Below are positions 22,966-36,627 of a DNA stretch of 64,000 bases, one piece after another (the first letter of the stretch is position 1; each line of letters starts with the position of its first letter). The stretch is taken from assembly GCA_022605955.1 (NCBI GenBank), contig JAKCOZ010000099.1, positions 186,001 through 250,000 of the forward strand, written 5' to 3'. The translations under genes and the position numbers were made by a program. The stretch is from Rallus limicola (taxonomy: Eukaryota > Chordata > Aves > Gruiformes > Rallidae). Below the pieces are notes generated by a model, which saw only the letters and a list, made by a program, of their open reading frames with translations, ran no database searches and was not told the DNA's origin.

Positions 22966-25900
22966 TTTCTCGGCCCTAGCAGACTGCAGTTCAAAACATG
23001 CTAAACGTCCAGCAATAACTCCAAAAGTAAAAAAGCTAGGCCTGAAAGGCATAGCTTGTCTGAAACCTCCTAACAGGACACACGAGCAGACCCTGTCACT
23101 TTGGCTCTCAGCCTTTTCCTTTGCCTGGAAAGAGGGAACATGCCTGGAACCTCCTACGGTGCTTTTCTCGGCCCTAGCAGACTGCAGTTCAAAACATGCT
23201 AAACGTCCAGCAATAACTCCCAAAGTAAAGAAGCTAGGCCTGAAAGGCATAGCTTGTCTGAAACCTCCTAACAGGACACACGAGCAGACCCTGTCACTTT
23301 GACTCTCAGCCTTTTCCTTTGCCTGGAAAGAGGGAACATGCCTGAAACCTCCTAAGGTGCTTTTCTCTGCCCTAGCAGACTGCAGTTCAAAACATGCTAA
23401 ACGTCCAGCAATAACTCCCAAAGTAAAGAAGCTAGGCCTGAAAGGCATAGCTCGTCTGAAACCTCCTAACAGGACACACGAGCAGACCCTGTCACTTTGG
23501 CTCTCAGCCTTTTCCTTTGCCTGGAAAGAGGGAACATGCCTGGAACCTCCTACGGTGCTTTTCTCGGCCCTAGCAGACTGCAGTTCAAAACATGCTAAAC
23601 GTCCAGCAATAACTCCCAAAGTAAAGAAGCTAGGCCTGAAAGGCATAGCTCGTCTGAAACCTCCTAACAGGACACACGAGCAGACCCTGTCACTTTGGCT
23701 CTCAGCCTTTTCCTTTGCCTGGAAAGAGGGAACATGCCTGGAACCTCCTACGGTGCTTTTCTCGGCCCTAGCAGACTGCAGTTCAAAACATGCTAAACGT
23801 CCAGCAATAACTCCCAAAGTAAAGAAGCTAGGCCTGAAAGGCATAGCTTGTCTGAAACCTCCTGACAGGACACACGAGCAGACCCTGTCACTTTGGCTCT
23901 CAGCCTTTTCCTTTGCCTGGAAAGAGGGAACATGCCTGGAACCTCCTACGGTGCTTTTCTTGGCCCTAGCAGACTGCAGTTCAAAACATGCTAAACGTCC
24001 AGCAATAACTCCCAAAGTAAAGAAGCTAGGCCTGAAAGGCATAGCTTGTCTGAAACCTCCTAACAGGACACACGAGCAGACCCTTTCACTTTGGCTCTCA
24101 GCCTTTTCCTTTGCCTGGAAAGAGGGAACATGCCTGGAACCTCCTACGGTGCTTTTCTCGGCCCTAGCAGACTGCAGTTCAAAACATGCTAAACGTCCAG
24201 CAATAACTCCCAAAGTAAAGAAGCTAGGACTGAAAGGCATAGCTTGTCTGAAACCCCCTAACAGGACACACGAGCAGACCCTGTCACTTTGGCTCTCAGC
24301 CTTTTCCTTTGCCTGGAAAGAGGGAACATGCCTGGAACCTCCTACGGTGCTTTTCTCGGCCCTAGCAGACTGCAGGTCACAACATGCTAAACGTCCAGCA
24401 ATAACTCCCAAAGTAAAGAAGCTAGGCCTGAAAGGCATAGCTTGTCTGAAACCTCCTAAGAGGACACACGAGCAGACCCTGTAACTTTGGCTCTCAGCCT
24501 TTTCCCTTGCCTGGAAAGAGGGAACATGCCTGGAACCTCCTACGGTGCTTTTCTCGGCCCTAGCAGACTGCAGTTCAAAACATGCTAAACGTCCAGCAAT
24601 AACTCCCAAAGTAAAGAAGCTAGGCCTGAAAGGCATAGCTTGTCTGAAACCTCCTAACAGGACACACGAGCAGACCCTGTCACTTTGGCTCTCAGCCTTT
24701 TCCTTTGCCTGGAAAGAGGGAACATGCCTGGAACCTCCTACGGTGCTTTTCTCGGCCCTAGCAGACTGCAGTTCAAAACATGCTAAACGTCCAGCAATAA
24801 CTCCCAAAGTAAAGAAGCTAGGCCTGAAAGGCATAGCTTGTCTGAAACCTCCTAACAGGACACACGAGCAGACCCTGTCACTTTGGCTCTCAGCCTTTTC
24901 CTTTGCCTGGAAAGAGGGAACATGCCTGGAACCTCCTACGGTGCTTTTCTCGGCCCTAGCAGACTGCAGTTCAAAACATGCTAAACGTCCAGCAATAACT
25001 CCAAAAGTAAAAAAGCTAGGCCTGAAAGGCATAGCTCGTCTGAAACCTCCTAACAGGACACACGAGCAGACCCTGTCACTTTGGCTCTCAGCCTTTTCCT
25101 TTGCCTGGAAAGAGGGAACATGCCTGGAACCTCCTACGGTGCTTTTCTCGGCCCTAGCAGACTGCAGTTCAAAACATGCTAAACGTCCAGCAATAACTCC
25201 CAAAGTAAAGAAGCTAGGCCTGAAAGGCATAGTTTGTCTGAAACCTCCTAACAGGACACACGAGCAGACCCTGTCACTTTGGCTCTCAGCCTTTTCCTTT
25301 GCCTGGAAAGAGGGAACATGCCTGGAACCTCCTACAGTGCTTTTCTCGGCCCTAGCAGACTGCAGTTCAAAACATGCTAAACGTCCAGCAATAACTCCCA
25401 AAGTAAAGAAGCGAGGCCTGAAAGGCATAGCTCGTCTGAAACCTCCTAACAGGACACACGAGCAGACCCTGTCACTTTGGCTCTCAGCCTTTTCCTTTGC
25501 CTGGAAAGAGGGAACATGCCTGGAACCTCCTACGGTGCTTTTCTCGGCCCTAGCAGACTGCAGTTCAAAACATGCTAAACGTCCAGCAATAACTCCAAAA
25601 GTAAAAAAGCTAGGCCTGAAAGGCATAGCTTGTCTGAAACCTCCTAACAGGACACACGAGCAGACCCTGTCACTTTGGCTCTCAGCCTTTTCCTTTGCCT
25701 GGAAAGAGGGAACATGCCTGGAACCTCCTACGGTGCTTTTCTCGGCCCTAGCAGACTGCAGTTCAAAACATGCTAAACGTCCAGCAATAACTCCCAAAGT
25801 AAAGAAGCTAGGCCTGAAAGGCATAGCTTGTCTGAAACCTCCTAACAGGACACACGAGCAGACCCTGTCACTTTGGCTCTCAGCCTTTTCCTTTGCCTGG

Positions 25901-27409
25901 AAAGAGGGAACATGCCTGGAACCTCCTACGGTGCTTTTCTCAGCCCTAGCAGACTGCAGTTCAAAACATGCTAAACGTCCAGCAATAACTCCCAAAGTAA
26001 AGAAGCTAGGCCTGAAAGGCATAGCTTGTCTGAAACCTCCTAACAGGACACACGAGCAGACCCTGTCACTTTGGCTCTCAGCCTTTTCCTTTGCCTGGAA
26101 AGAGGGAACATGCCTGGAACCTCCTACGGTGCTTTTCTCGGCCCTAGCAGACTGCAGTTCAAAACATGCTAAACGTCCAGCAATAACTCCCAAAGTAAAG
26201 AAGCTAGGCCTGAAAGGCATAGCTTGTCTGAAACCTCCTAACAGGACACACGAGCAGACCCTGTCACTTTGGCTCTCAGCCTTTTCCTTTGCCTGGAAAG
26301 AGGGAACATGCCTGGAACCTCCTACGGTGCTTTTCTCGGCCCTAGCAGACTGCAGTTCAAAACATGCTAAACGTCCAGCAATAACTCCCAAAGTAAAGAA
26401 GCTAGGCCTGAAAGGCATAGCTTGTCTGAAACCTCCTAACAGGACACACGAGCAGACCCTGTCACTTTGGCTCTCAGCCTTTTCCTTTGCCTGGAAAGAG
26501 GGAACATGCCTGGAACCTCCTACGGTGCTTTTCTCGGCCCTAGCAGACTGCAGTTCAAAACATGCTAAACGTCCAGCAATAACTCCCAAAGTAAAGAAGC
26601 TAGGCCTGAAAGGCATAGCTCGTCTGAAACCTCCTAACAGGACACACGAGCAGACCCTGTCACTTTGGCTCTCAGCCTTTTCCTTTGCCTGGAAAGAGGG
26701 AACATGCCTGGAACCTCCTACGGTGCTTTTCTCGGCCCTAGCAGACTGCAGTTCAAAACATGCTAAACGTCCAGCAATAACTCCCAAAGTAAAGAAGCTA
26801 GGCCTGAAAGGCATAGCTTGTCTGAAACCTCCTAACAGGACACACGAGCAGACCCTGTCACTTTGGCTCTCAGCCTTTTCATTTGCCTGGAAAGAGGGAA
26901 CATGCCTGGAACCTCCTACGGTGCTTTTCTCGGCCCTAGCAGACTGCAGTTCAAAACATGCTAAACGTCCAGCAATAACTCCCAAAGTAAAGAAGCTAGG
27001 CCTGAAAGGCATAGCTCGTCTGAAACCTCCTAACAGGACACACGAGCAGACCCTGTCACTTTGGCTCTCAGCCTTTTCCTTTGCCTGGAAAGAGGGAACA
27101 TGCCTGGAACCTCCTACCGTGCTTTTCTCGGCCCTAGCAGACTGCAGTTCAAAACATGCTAAACGTCCAGCAATAACTCCCAAAGTAAAGAAGCTAGGCC
27201 TGAAAGGCATAGCTCGTCTGAAACCTCCTAACAGGACACACGAGCAGACCCTGTAACTTTGGCTCTCAGCCTTTTCCTTTGCCTGGAAAGAGGGAACATG
27301 CCTGGAACCTCCTACGGTGCTTTTCTCGGCCCTAGCAGACTGCAGTTCAAAACATGCTAAACGTCCAGCAATAACTCCCAAAGTAAAGAAGCTAGGCCTG
27401 AAAGGCATA
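22966..27409 (+). repeat. Remainder of domain B, mixed monomer subtypes with a 17-monomer-offset partial copy
   Basis: The run from a g139a unit through gctcgt, gctcgt, cctgac, cttggcc, ctaggact and the ctaagagg/gtaact unit at 23164-24549 repeats the order at 19798-21183, 3366 bp (17 monomers) upstream. Units with ccaaaagtaaaaaag (near 23020, 25002 and 25592) form a subtype seen only here. The rest to about 27.4 kb alternates gcttgt and gctcgt units without a short period I can define by eye. A gtaact unit recurs at 27253. Confidence 0.6.
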
Positions 27410-28509
27410 GCTTGTCAGAAACCTCCTAACAGGACACACGAGCAGACCCTGTCACTTTGGCTCTCAGCCTTTTCCTTTGCCTGGAAAGAGGGAACATGCC
27501 TGGAACCTCCTACGGTGCTTTTCTCAGCCCTAGCAGACTGCAGTTCAAAACATGCTAAACGTCCAGCAATAACTCCCAAAGTAAAGAAGCTAGGCCTGAA
27601 AGGCATAGCTTGTCTGAAACCTCCTAACAGGACACACGAGCAGACCCTGTCACTTTGGCTCTCAGCCTTTTCCTTTGCCTGGAAAGAGGGAACATGCCTG
27701 GAACCTCCTACGGTGCTTTTCTCTGCCCTAGCAGACTGCAGTTCAAAACATGCTAAACGTCCAGCAATAACTCCCAAAGTAAAGAAGCTAGGCCTGAAAG
27801 GCGTAGCTTGTCTGAAACCTCCTAACAGGACACACGAGCAGACCCTGTCACTTTGGCTCTCAGCCTTTTCCTTTGCCTGGAAAGAGGGAACATGCCTGGA
27901 ACCTCCTACGGTGCTTTTCTCGGCCCTAGCAGACTGCAGTTCAAAACATGCTAAACGTCCAGCAATAACTCCCAAAGTAAAGAAGCTAGGCCTGAAAGGC
28001 ATAGCTTGTCTGAAACCTCCTAACAGGACACACGAGCAGACCCTGTCACTTTGGCTCTCAGCCTTTTCCTTTGCCTGGAAAGAGGGAACATGCCTGGAAC
28101 CTCCTACGGTGCTTTTCTCGGCCCTAGCAGACTGCAGTTCAAAACATGCTAAACGTCCAGCAATAACTCCCAAAGTAAAGAAGCTAGGCCTGAAAGGCAT
28201 AGCTCGTCTGAAACCTCCTAACAGGACACACGAGCAGACCCTGTCACTTTGGCTCTCAGCCTTTTCCTTTGCCTGGAAAGAGGGAACATGCCTGGAACCT
28301 CCTACGGTGCTTTTCTCGGCCCTAGCAGACTGCAGTTCAAAACATACTAAACGTCCAGCAATAACTCCCAAAGTAAAGAAGCTAGGCCTGAAAGGCATAG
28401 CTCGTCTGAAACCTCCTAACAGGACACACGAGCAGACCCTGTCACTTTGGCTCTCAGCCTTTTCCCTTGCCTGGAAAGAGGGAACATGCCTGGAACCTCC
28501 TACGGTGCT
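27410..28509 (+). repeat. Start of domain C, mixed monomers
   Basis: Here the diagnostic set changes, with cccttgcc (t155c), taactgga (a110t) and cctgtaagg (a80t) units becoming frequent. The unit near 27723 has ctctgcc although the preceding unit lacks the linked g139a, ctgaaacc and ctaagg changes, so it looks recombinant. A private t-to-a change (gtcagaaac near 27417) creates a stop in the minus-strand open frame. Boundaries are approximate. Confidence 0.5.
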
Positions 28510-30885
28510 TTTCTCGGCCCTAGCAGACTGCAGTTCAAAACATGCTAAACGTCCAGCAATAACTCCCAAAGTAAAGAAGCTAAGCCTGAAAGGCATAGCT
28601 TGTCTGAAACCTCCTAACTGGACACACGAGCAGACCCTGTCACTTTGGCTCTCAGCCTTTTCCTTTGCCTGGAAAGAGGGAACATGCCTGGAACCTCCTA
28701 CGGTGCTTTTCTCGGCCCTAGCAGACTGCAGTTCAAAACATGCTAAACGTCCAGCAATAACTCCCAAAGTAAAGAAGCTAGGCCTGAAAGGCATAGCTTG
28801 TCTGAAACCCCCTAACAGTACACATGAGCAGACCCTGTCACTTTGGCTCTCAGCCTTTTCCTTTGCCTGGAAAGAGGGAACATGCCTGGAACCTCCTACG
28901 GTGCTTTTCTCGGCCCTAGCAGACTGCAGTTCAAAACATGCTAAACGTCCAGCAATAACTCCCAAAGTAAAGAAGCTAGGCCTGAAAGGCATAGCTTGTC
29001 TGAAACCTCCTAACAGGACACACGAGCAGACCCTGTCACTTTGGCTCTCAGCCTTTTCCTTTGCCTGGAAAGAGGGAACATGCCTGGAACCTCCTACGGT
29101 GCTTTTCTCGGCCCTAGCAGACTGCAGTTCAAAACATGCTAAACGTCCAGCAATAACTCCCAAAGTAAAGAAGCTAGGCCTGAAAGGCATAGCTTGTCTG
29201 AAACCTCCTAACAGGACACACGAGCAGACCCTGTCACTTTGGCTCTCAGCCTTTTCCTTTGCCTGGAAAGAGGGAACATGCCTGGAACCTCCTACGGTGC
29301 TTTTCTCGGCCCTAGCAGACTGCAGTTCAAAACATGCTAAACGTCCAGCAATAACTCCCAAAGTAAAGAAGCTAGGCCTGTAAGGCATAGCTTGTCTGAA
29401 ACCTCCAAACAGGACACACGAGCAGACCCTGTCACTTTGGCTCTCAGCCTTTTCCTTTGCCTGGAAAGAGGGAACATGCCTGGAACCTCCTACGGTGCTT
29501 TTCTCGGCCCTAGCAGACTGCAGTTCAAAACATGCTAAACGTCCAGCAATAACTCCCAAAGTAAAGAAGCTAGGCCTGAAAGGCATAGCTTGTCTGAAAC
29601 CTCCTAACAGGACACACGAGCAGCCCCTGTCACTTTGGCTCTCAGCCTTTTCCTTTGCCTGGAAAGAGGGAACATGCCTGGAACCTCCTACGGTGCTTTT
29701 CTCGGCCCTAGCAGACTGCAGTTCAAAACATGCTAAACGTCCAGCAATAACTCCCAAAGTAAAGAAGCTAGGCCTGAAAGGCATAGCTTGTCTGAAACCT
29801 CCTAACTGGACACACGAGCAGACCCTGTCACTTTGGCTCTCAGCCTTTTCCTTTGCCTGGAAAGAGGGAACATGCCTGGAACCTCCTACGGTGCTTTTCT
29901 CGGCCCTAGCAGACTGCAGGTCACAACATGCTAAACGTCCAGCAATAACTCCCAAAGTAAAGAAGCTAGGCCTGAAAGGCATAGCTTGTCTGAAACCTCC
30001 TAACAGGACACACGAGCAGACCCTGTCACTTTGGCTCTCAGCCTTTTCCTTTGCCTGGAAAGAGGGAACATGCCTGGAACCTCCTACGGTGCTTTTCTCA
30101 GACCTAGCAGACTGCAGTTCAAAACATGCTAAACGTCCAGCAATAACTCCCAAAGTAAAGAAGCTAGGCCTGAAAGGCATAGCTTGTCTGAAACCTCCTA
30201 ACAGGACACACGAGCAGACCCTGTCACTTTGGCTCTCAGCCTTTTCCTTTGCCTGGAAAGAGGGAACATGCCTGGAACCTCCTACGGTGCTTTTCTCGGC
30301 CCTAGCAGACTGCAGTTCAAAACATGCTAAACGTCCAGCAATAACTCCCAAAGTAAAGAAGCTAGGCCTGAAAGGCATAGCTTGTCTGAAACCTCCTAAC
30401 AGGACACACGAGCAGACCCTGTCACTTTGGCTCTCAGCCTTTTCCTTTGCCTGGAAAGAGGGAACATGCCTGGAACCTCCTACAGTGCTTTTCTCGGCCC
30501 TAGCAGACTGCAGTTCAAAACATGCTAAACGTCCAGCAATAACTCCCAAAGTAAAGAAGCTAGGCCTGAAAGGCATAGCTCGTCTGAAACCTCCTAACAG
30601 GACACACGAGCAGACCCTGTAACTTTGGCTCTCAGCCTTTTCCTTTGCCTGGAAAGAGGGAACATGCCTGGAACCTCCTACGGTGCTTTTCTCGGCCCTA
30701 GCAGACTGCAGTTCAAAACATGCTAAACGTCCAGCAATAACTCCCAAAGTAAAGAAGCTAGGCCTGAAAGGCATAGCTCGTCTGAAACCTCCTAACAGGA
30801 CACACGAGCAGACCCTGTCACTTTGGCTCTCAGCCTTTTCCCTTGCCTGGAAAGAGGGAACATGCCTGGAACCTCCTACGGTGCT
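28510..30885 (+). repeat. 12-monomer block related to the domain C 11-mer
   Basis: Successive cccttgcc units (variant bases 28466 and 30842) are 2376 bp apart, 12 monomers. Order: taactgga; cagtacacatgag + accccct; consensus; consensus; cctgtaagg; gcagcccct; taactgga; gcaggtcaca; ctcagacc; consensus; gctcgt + gtaact; gctcgt + cccttgcc. It matches the 11-mers at 36628 and 38806 with one extra unit. Confidence 0.7.
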
Positions 30886-33800
30886 TTTCTCGGCCCTAGC
30901 AGACTGCAGTTCAAAACATGCTAAACGTCCAGCAATAACTCCCAAAGTAAAGAAGCTAGGCCTGAAAGGCATAGCTTGTCTGAAACCTCCTAACAGGACA
31001 CACGAGCAGACCCTGTCACTTTGGCTCTCAGCCTTTTCCTTTGCCTGGAAAGAGGGAACATGCCTGGAACCTCCTACGGTGCTTTTCTCGGCCCTAGCAG
31101 ACTGCAGTTCAAAACATGCTAAACGTCCAGCAATAACTCCCAAAGTAAAGAAGCTAGGCCTGAAAGGCATAGCTTGTCCGAAACCTCCTAACTGGACACA
31201 CGAGCAGACCCTGTCACTTTGGCTCTCAGCCTTTTCCTTTGCCTGGAAAGAGGGAACATGCCTGGAACCTCCTACGGTGCTTTTCTCGGCCCTAGCAGAC
31301 TGCAGGTCACAACATGCTAAACGTCCAGCAATAACTCCCAAAGTAAAGAAGCGAGGTTTGAAAGGCATAGCTTGTCTGAAACCTCCTAACAGGACACACG
31401 AGCAGACCCTGTCACTTTGGCTCTCAGCCTTTTCCTTTGCCTGGAAAGAGGGAACATGCCTGGAACCTCCTACGGTGCTTTTCTCGGCCCTAGCAGACTG
31501 CAGTTCAAAACATGCTAAACGTCCAGCAATAACTCCCAAAGTAAAGAAGCTAGGCCTGAAAGGCATAGCTCGTCTGAAACCTCCTAACAGGACACACGAG
31601 CAGACCCTGTCACTTTGGCTCTCAGCCTTTTCCTTTGCCTGGAAAGAGGGAACATGCCTGGAACCTCCTACGGTGCTTTTCTCGGCCCTAGCAGACTGCA
31701 GTTCAAAACATGCTAAACGTCCAGCAATAACTCCCAAAGTAAAGAAGCTAGGCCTGAAAGGCATAGCTTGTCTGAAACCTCCTAACAGGACACACGAGCA
31801 GACCCTGTCACTTTGGCTCTCAGCCTTTTCCTTTGCCTGGAAAGAGGGAACATGCCTGGAACCTCCTACGGTGCTTTTCTCGGCCCTAGCAGACTGCAGT
31901 TCAAAACATGCTAAACGTCCAGCAATAACTCCCAAAGTAAAGAAGCTAGGCCTGAAAGGCATAGCTTGTCTGAAACCTCCTAACAGGACACACGAGCAGA
32001 CCCTGTCACTTTGGCTCTCAGCCTTTTCCTTTGCCTGGAAAGAGGGAACATGCCTGGAACCTCCTACGGTGCTTTTCTCGGCCCTAGCAGACTGCAGGTC
32101 ACAACATGCTAAACGTCCAGCAATAACTCCCAAAGTAAAGAAGCTAGGCCTGAAAGGCATAGCTTGTCTGAAACCTCCTAACAGGACACACGAGCAGACC
32201 CTGTCACTTTGGCTCTCAGCCTTTTCCTTTGCCTGGAAAGAGGGAACATGCCTGGAACCTCCTACGGTGCTTTTCTCGGCCCTAGCAGACTGCAGTTCAA
32301 AACATGCTAAACGTCCAGCAATAACTCCCAAAGTAAAGAAGCGAGGTTTGAAAGGCATAGCTTGTCTGAAACCTCCTAACAGGACACACGAGCAGACCCT
32401 GTCACTTTGGCTCTCAGCCTTTTCCTTTGCCTGGAAAGAGGGAACATGCCTGGAACCTCCTACGGTGCTTTTCTCGGCCCTAGCAGACTGCAGTTCAAAA
32501 CATGCTAAACGTCCAGCAATAACTCCCAAAGTAAAGAAGCTAGGCCTGAAAGGCATAGCTTGTCTAAAACCTCCTAACAGGACACACGAGCAGACCCTGT
32601 CACTTTGGCTCTCAGCCTTTTCCTTTGCCTGGAAAGAGGGAACATGCCTGGAACCTCCTACGGTGCTTTTCTCGGCCCTAGCAGACTGCAGTTCAAAACA
32701 TGCTAAACGTCCAGCAATAACTCCCAAAGTAAAGAAGCTAGGCCTGAAAGGCATAGCTTGTCTGAAACCTCCTAACAGGACACACGAGCAGACCCTGTCA
32801 CTTTGGCTCTCAGCCTTTTCCTTTGCCTGGAAAGAGGGAACATGCCTGGAACCTCCTACGGTGCTTTTCTCGGCCCTAGCAGACTGCAGTTCAAAACATG
32901 CTAAACGTCCAGCAATAACTCCCAAAGTAAAGAAGCTAGGCCTGAAAGGCATAGCTTGTCTGAAACCTCCTAACAGGACACACGAGCAGACCCTGTCACT
33001 TTGGCTCTCAGCCTTTTCCTTTGCCTGGAAAGAGGGAACATGCCTGGAACCTCCTACGGTGCTTTTCTCGGCCCTAGCAGACTGCAGTTCAAAACATGCT
33101 AAACGTCCAGCAATAACTCCCAAAGTAAAGAAGCTAGGCCTGAAAGGCATAGCTTGTCTGAAACCTCCTAACAGGACACACGAGCAGACCCTGTCACTTT
33201 GGCTCTCAGCCTTTTCCTTTGCCTGGAAAGAGGGAACATGCCTGGAACCTCCTACGGTGCTTTTCTCGGCCCTAGCAGACTGCAGTTCAAAACATGCTAA
33301 ACGTCCAGCAATAACTCCCAAAGTAAAGAAGCTAGGCCTGAAAGGCATAGCTTGTCTGAAACCTCCTAACAGGACACACGAGCAGACCCTGTCACTTTGG
33401 CTCTCAGCCTTTTCCTTTGCCTGGAAAGAGGGAACATGCCTGGAACCTCCTACGGTGCTTTTCTCGGCCCTAGCAGACTGCAGTTCAAAACATGCTAAAC
33501 GTCCAGCAATAACTCCCAAAGTAAAGAAGCGAGGCCTGAAAGGCATAGCTTGTCTGAAACCTCCTAACAGGACACACGAGCAGACCCTGTCACTTTGGCT
33601 CTCAGCCTTTTCCTTTGCCTGGAAAGAGGGAACATGCCTGGAACCTCCTACGGTGCTTTTCTCGGCCCTAGCAGACTGCAGTTCAAAACATGCTAAACGT
33701 CCAGCAATAACTCCCAAAGTAAAGAAGCTAGGCCTGAAAGGCATAGCTTGTCTGAAACCTCCTAAAAGGACACACGAGCAGACCCTGTCACTTTGGCTCT

Positions 33801-36429
33801 CAGCCTTTTCCTTTGCCTGGAAAGAGGGAACATGCCTGGAACCTCCTACGGTGCTTTTCTCGGCCCTAGCAGACTGCAGTTCAAAACATGCTAAACGTCC
33901 AGCAATAACTCCCAAAGTAAAGAAGCTAGGCCTGAAAGGCATAGCTTGTCTGAAACCTCCTAACAGGACACACGAGCAGACACTGTCACTTTGGCTCTCA
34001 GCCTTTTCCTTTGCCTGGAAAGAGGGAACATGCCTGGAACCTCCTACGGTGCTTTTCTCGGCCCTAGCAGACTGCAGTTCAAAACATGCTAAACGTCCAG
34101 CAATAACTCCCAAAGTAAAGAAGCTAGGCCTGAAAGGCATAGCTTGTCTGAAACCCCCTAACAGGACACACGAGCAGACCCTGTCACTTTGGCTCTCAGC
34201 CTTTTCCTTTGCCTGGAAAGAGGGAACATGCCTGGAACCTCCTACGGTGCTTTTCTCAGCCCTAGCAGACTGCAGTTCAAAACATGCTAAACGTCCAGCA
34301 ATAACTCCCAAAGTAAAGAAGCTTGGCCTGAAAGGCATAGCTTGTCTGAAACCTCCTAACAGGACACACGAGCAGACCCTGTCACTTTGGCTCTCAGCCT
34401 TTTCCTTTGCCTGGAAAGAGGGAACATGCCTGGAACCTCCTACGGTGCTTTTCTCGGCCCTAGCAGACTGCAGTTCAAAACATGCTAAACGTCCAGCAAT
34501 AACTCCCAAAGTAAAGAAGCTAGGCCTGAAAGGCATAGCTTGTCTAAAACCTCCTAACAGGACACACGAGCAGACCCTGTCACTTTGGCTCTCAGCCTTT
34601 TCCTTTGCCTGGAAAGAGGGAACATGCCTGGAACCTCCTACGGTGCTTTTCTCGGCCCTAGCAGACTGCAGTTCAAAACTGGCTAAACGTCCAGCAATAA
34701 CTCCCAAAGTAAAGAAGCTAGGCCTGAAAGGCATAGCTTGTCTGAAACCTCCTAACAGGACACACGAGCAGACCCTGTCACTTTGGCTCTCAGCCTTTTC
34801 CTTTGCCTGGAAAGAGGGAACATGCCTGGAACCTCCTACGGTGCTTTTCTCGGCCCTAGCAGACTGCAGTTCAAAACATGCTAAACGTCCAGCAATAACT
34901 CCCAAAGTAAAGAAGCTAGGCCTGAAAGGCATAGCTTGTCTGAAACCTCCTAACAGGACACACGAGCAGACCCTGTCACTTTGGCTCTCAGCCTTTTCCT
35001 TTGCCTGGAAAGAGGGAACATGCCTGGAACCTCCTACGGTGCTTTTCTCGGCCCTAGCAGACTGCAGTTCAAAACATGCTAAACGTCCAGCAATAACTCC
35101 CAAAGTAAAGAAGCTTGGCCTGAAAGGCATAGCTTGTCTGAAACCTCCTAACAGGACACACGAGCAGACCCTGTCACTTTGACTCTCAGCCTTTTCCTTT
35201 GCCTGGAAAGAGGGAACATGCCTGGAACCTCCTACGGTGCTTTTCTCGGCCCTAGCAGACTGCAGTTCACAACATGCTAAACGTCCAGCAATAACTCCCA
35301 AAGTAAAGAAGCTAGGCCTGAAAGGCATAGCTTGTCTGAAACCTCCTAACAGGACACACGAGCAGACCCTGTCACTTTGGCTCTCAGCCTTTTCCTTTGC
35401 CTGGAAAGAGGAAACATGCCTGGAACCTCCTACGGTGCTTTTCTCGGCCCTAGCAGACTGCAGTTCAAAACATGCTAAACGTCCAGCAATAACTCCCAAA
35501 GTAAAGAAGCGAGGTTTGAAAGGCATAGCTTGTCTGAAACCTCCTAACAGGACACACGAGCAGACCCTGTCACTTTGGCTCTCAGCCTTTTCCTTTGCCT
35601 GGAAAGAGGGAACATGCCTGGAACCTCCTACGGTGCTTTTCTCGGCCCTAGCAGACTGCAGTTCAAAACATGCTAAACGTCCAGCAATAACTCCCAAAGT
35701 AAAGAAGCTAGGCCTGAAAGGCATAGCTCGTCTGAAACCTCCTAACAGGACACACGAGCAGACCCTGTCACTTTGGCTCTCAGCCTTTTCCTTTGCCTGG
35801 AAAGAGGGAACATGCCTGGAACCTCCTACGGTGCTTTTCTCGGCCCTAGCAGACTGCAGTTCAAAACATGCTAAACGTCCAGCAATAACTCCCAAAGTAA
35901 AGAAGCTAGGACTGAAAGGCATAGCTTGTCTGAAACCTCCTAACAGGACACACGAGCAGACCCTGTCACTTTGGCTCTCAGCCTTTTCCTTTGCCTGGAA
36001 AGAGGGAACATGCCTGGAACCTCCTACGGTGCTTTTCTCGGCCCTAGCAGACTGCAGTTCAAAACATGCTAAACGTCCAGCAATAACTCCCAAAGTAAAG
36101 AAGCGAGGCCTGAAAGGCATAGCTTGTCTGAAACCTCCTAACAGGACACACGAGCAGACCCTGTCACTTTGGCTCTCAGCCTTTTCGTTTGCCTGGAAAG
36201 AGGGAACATGCCTGGAACCTCCTACGGTGCTTTTCTCGGCCCTAGCAGACTGCAGTTCAAAACATGCTAAACGTCCAGCAATAACTCCCAAAGTAAAGAA
36301 GCTAGGCCTGAAAGGCATAGCTTGTCTGAAACCTCCTAACAGGACACACGAGCAGACCCTGTCACTTTGGCTCTCAGCCTTTTCCTTTGCCTGGAAAGAG
36401 GGAACATGCCTGGAACCTCCTACGGTGCT
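30886..36429 (+). repeat. Irregular central part of domain C, 28 monomers
   Basis: The stretch lacks a clear short period. Marker units include gaggtttg (near 31356, 32346 and 35514), tctaaaac (32566, 34546), ctaaaagg (33764), aaactggcta (34677), cttggcc at unit position 73 (34323, 35114) and g139a at 35180-35182. At 35242 one unit has ttcacaac with gaggaaac, a split version of the normally linked pair gcaggtcaca. The run from about 34.4 to 35.6 kb recurs in domain D at about 48.0-49.2 kb. Confidence 0.6.
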
Positions 36430-36627
36430 TTTCTCGGCCCTAGCAGACTGCAGTTCAAAACATGCTAAACGTCCAGCAATAACTCCCAAAGTAAAGAAGC
36501 TAGGCCTGAAAGGCATAGCTCGTCTGAAACCTCCTAACAGGACACACGAGCAGACCCTGTCACTTTGGCTCTCAGCCTTTTCCCTTGCCTGGAAAGAGGG
36601 AACATGCCTGGAACCTCCTACGGTGCT

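Noticed and set aside
36180..36195. ttcg in gccttttcgtttgcc as part of a CENP-B box
   Set aside because: It is a single private change (c to g near 36187) with no CGGG at the required spacing.
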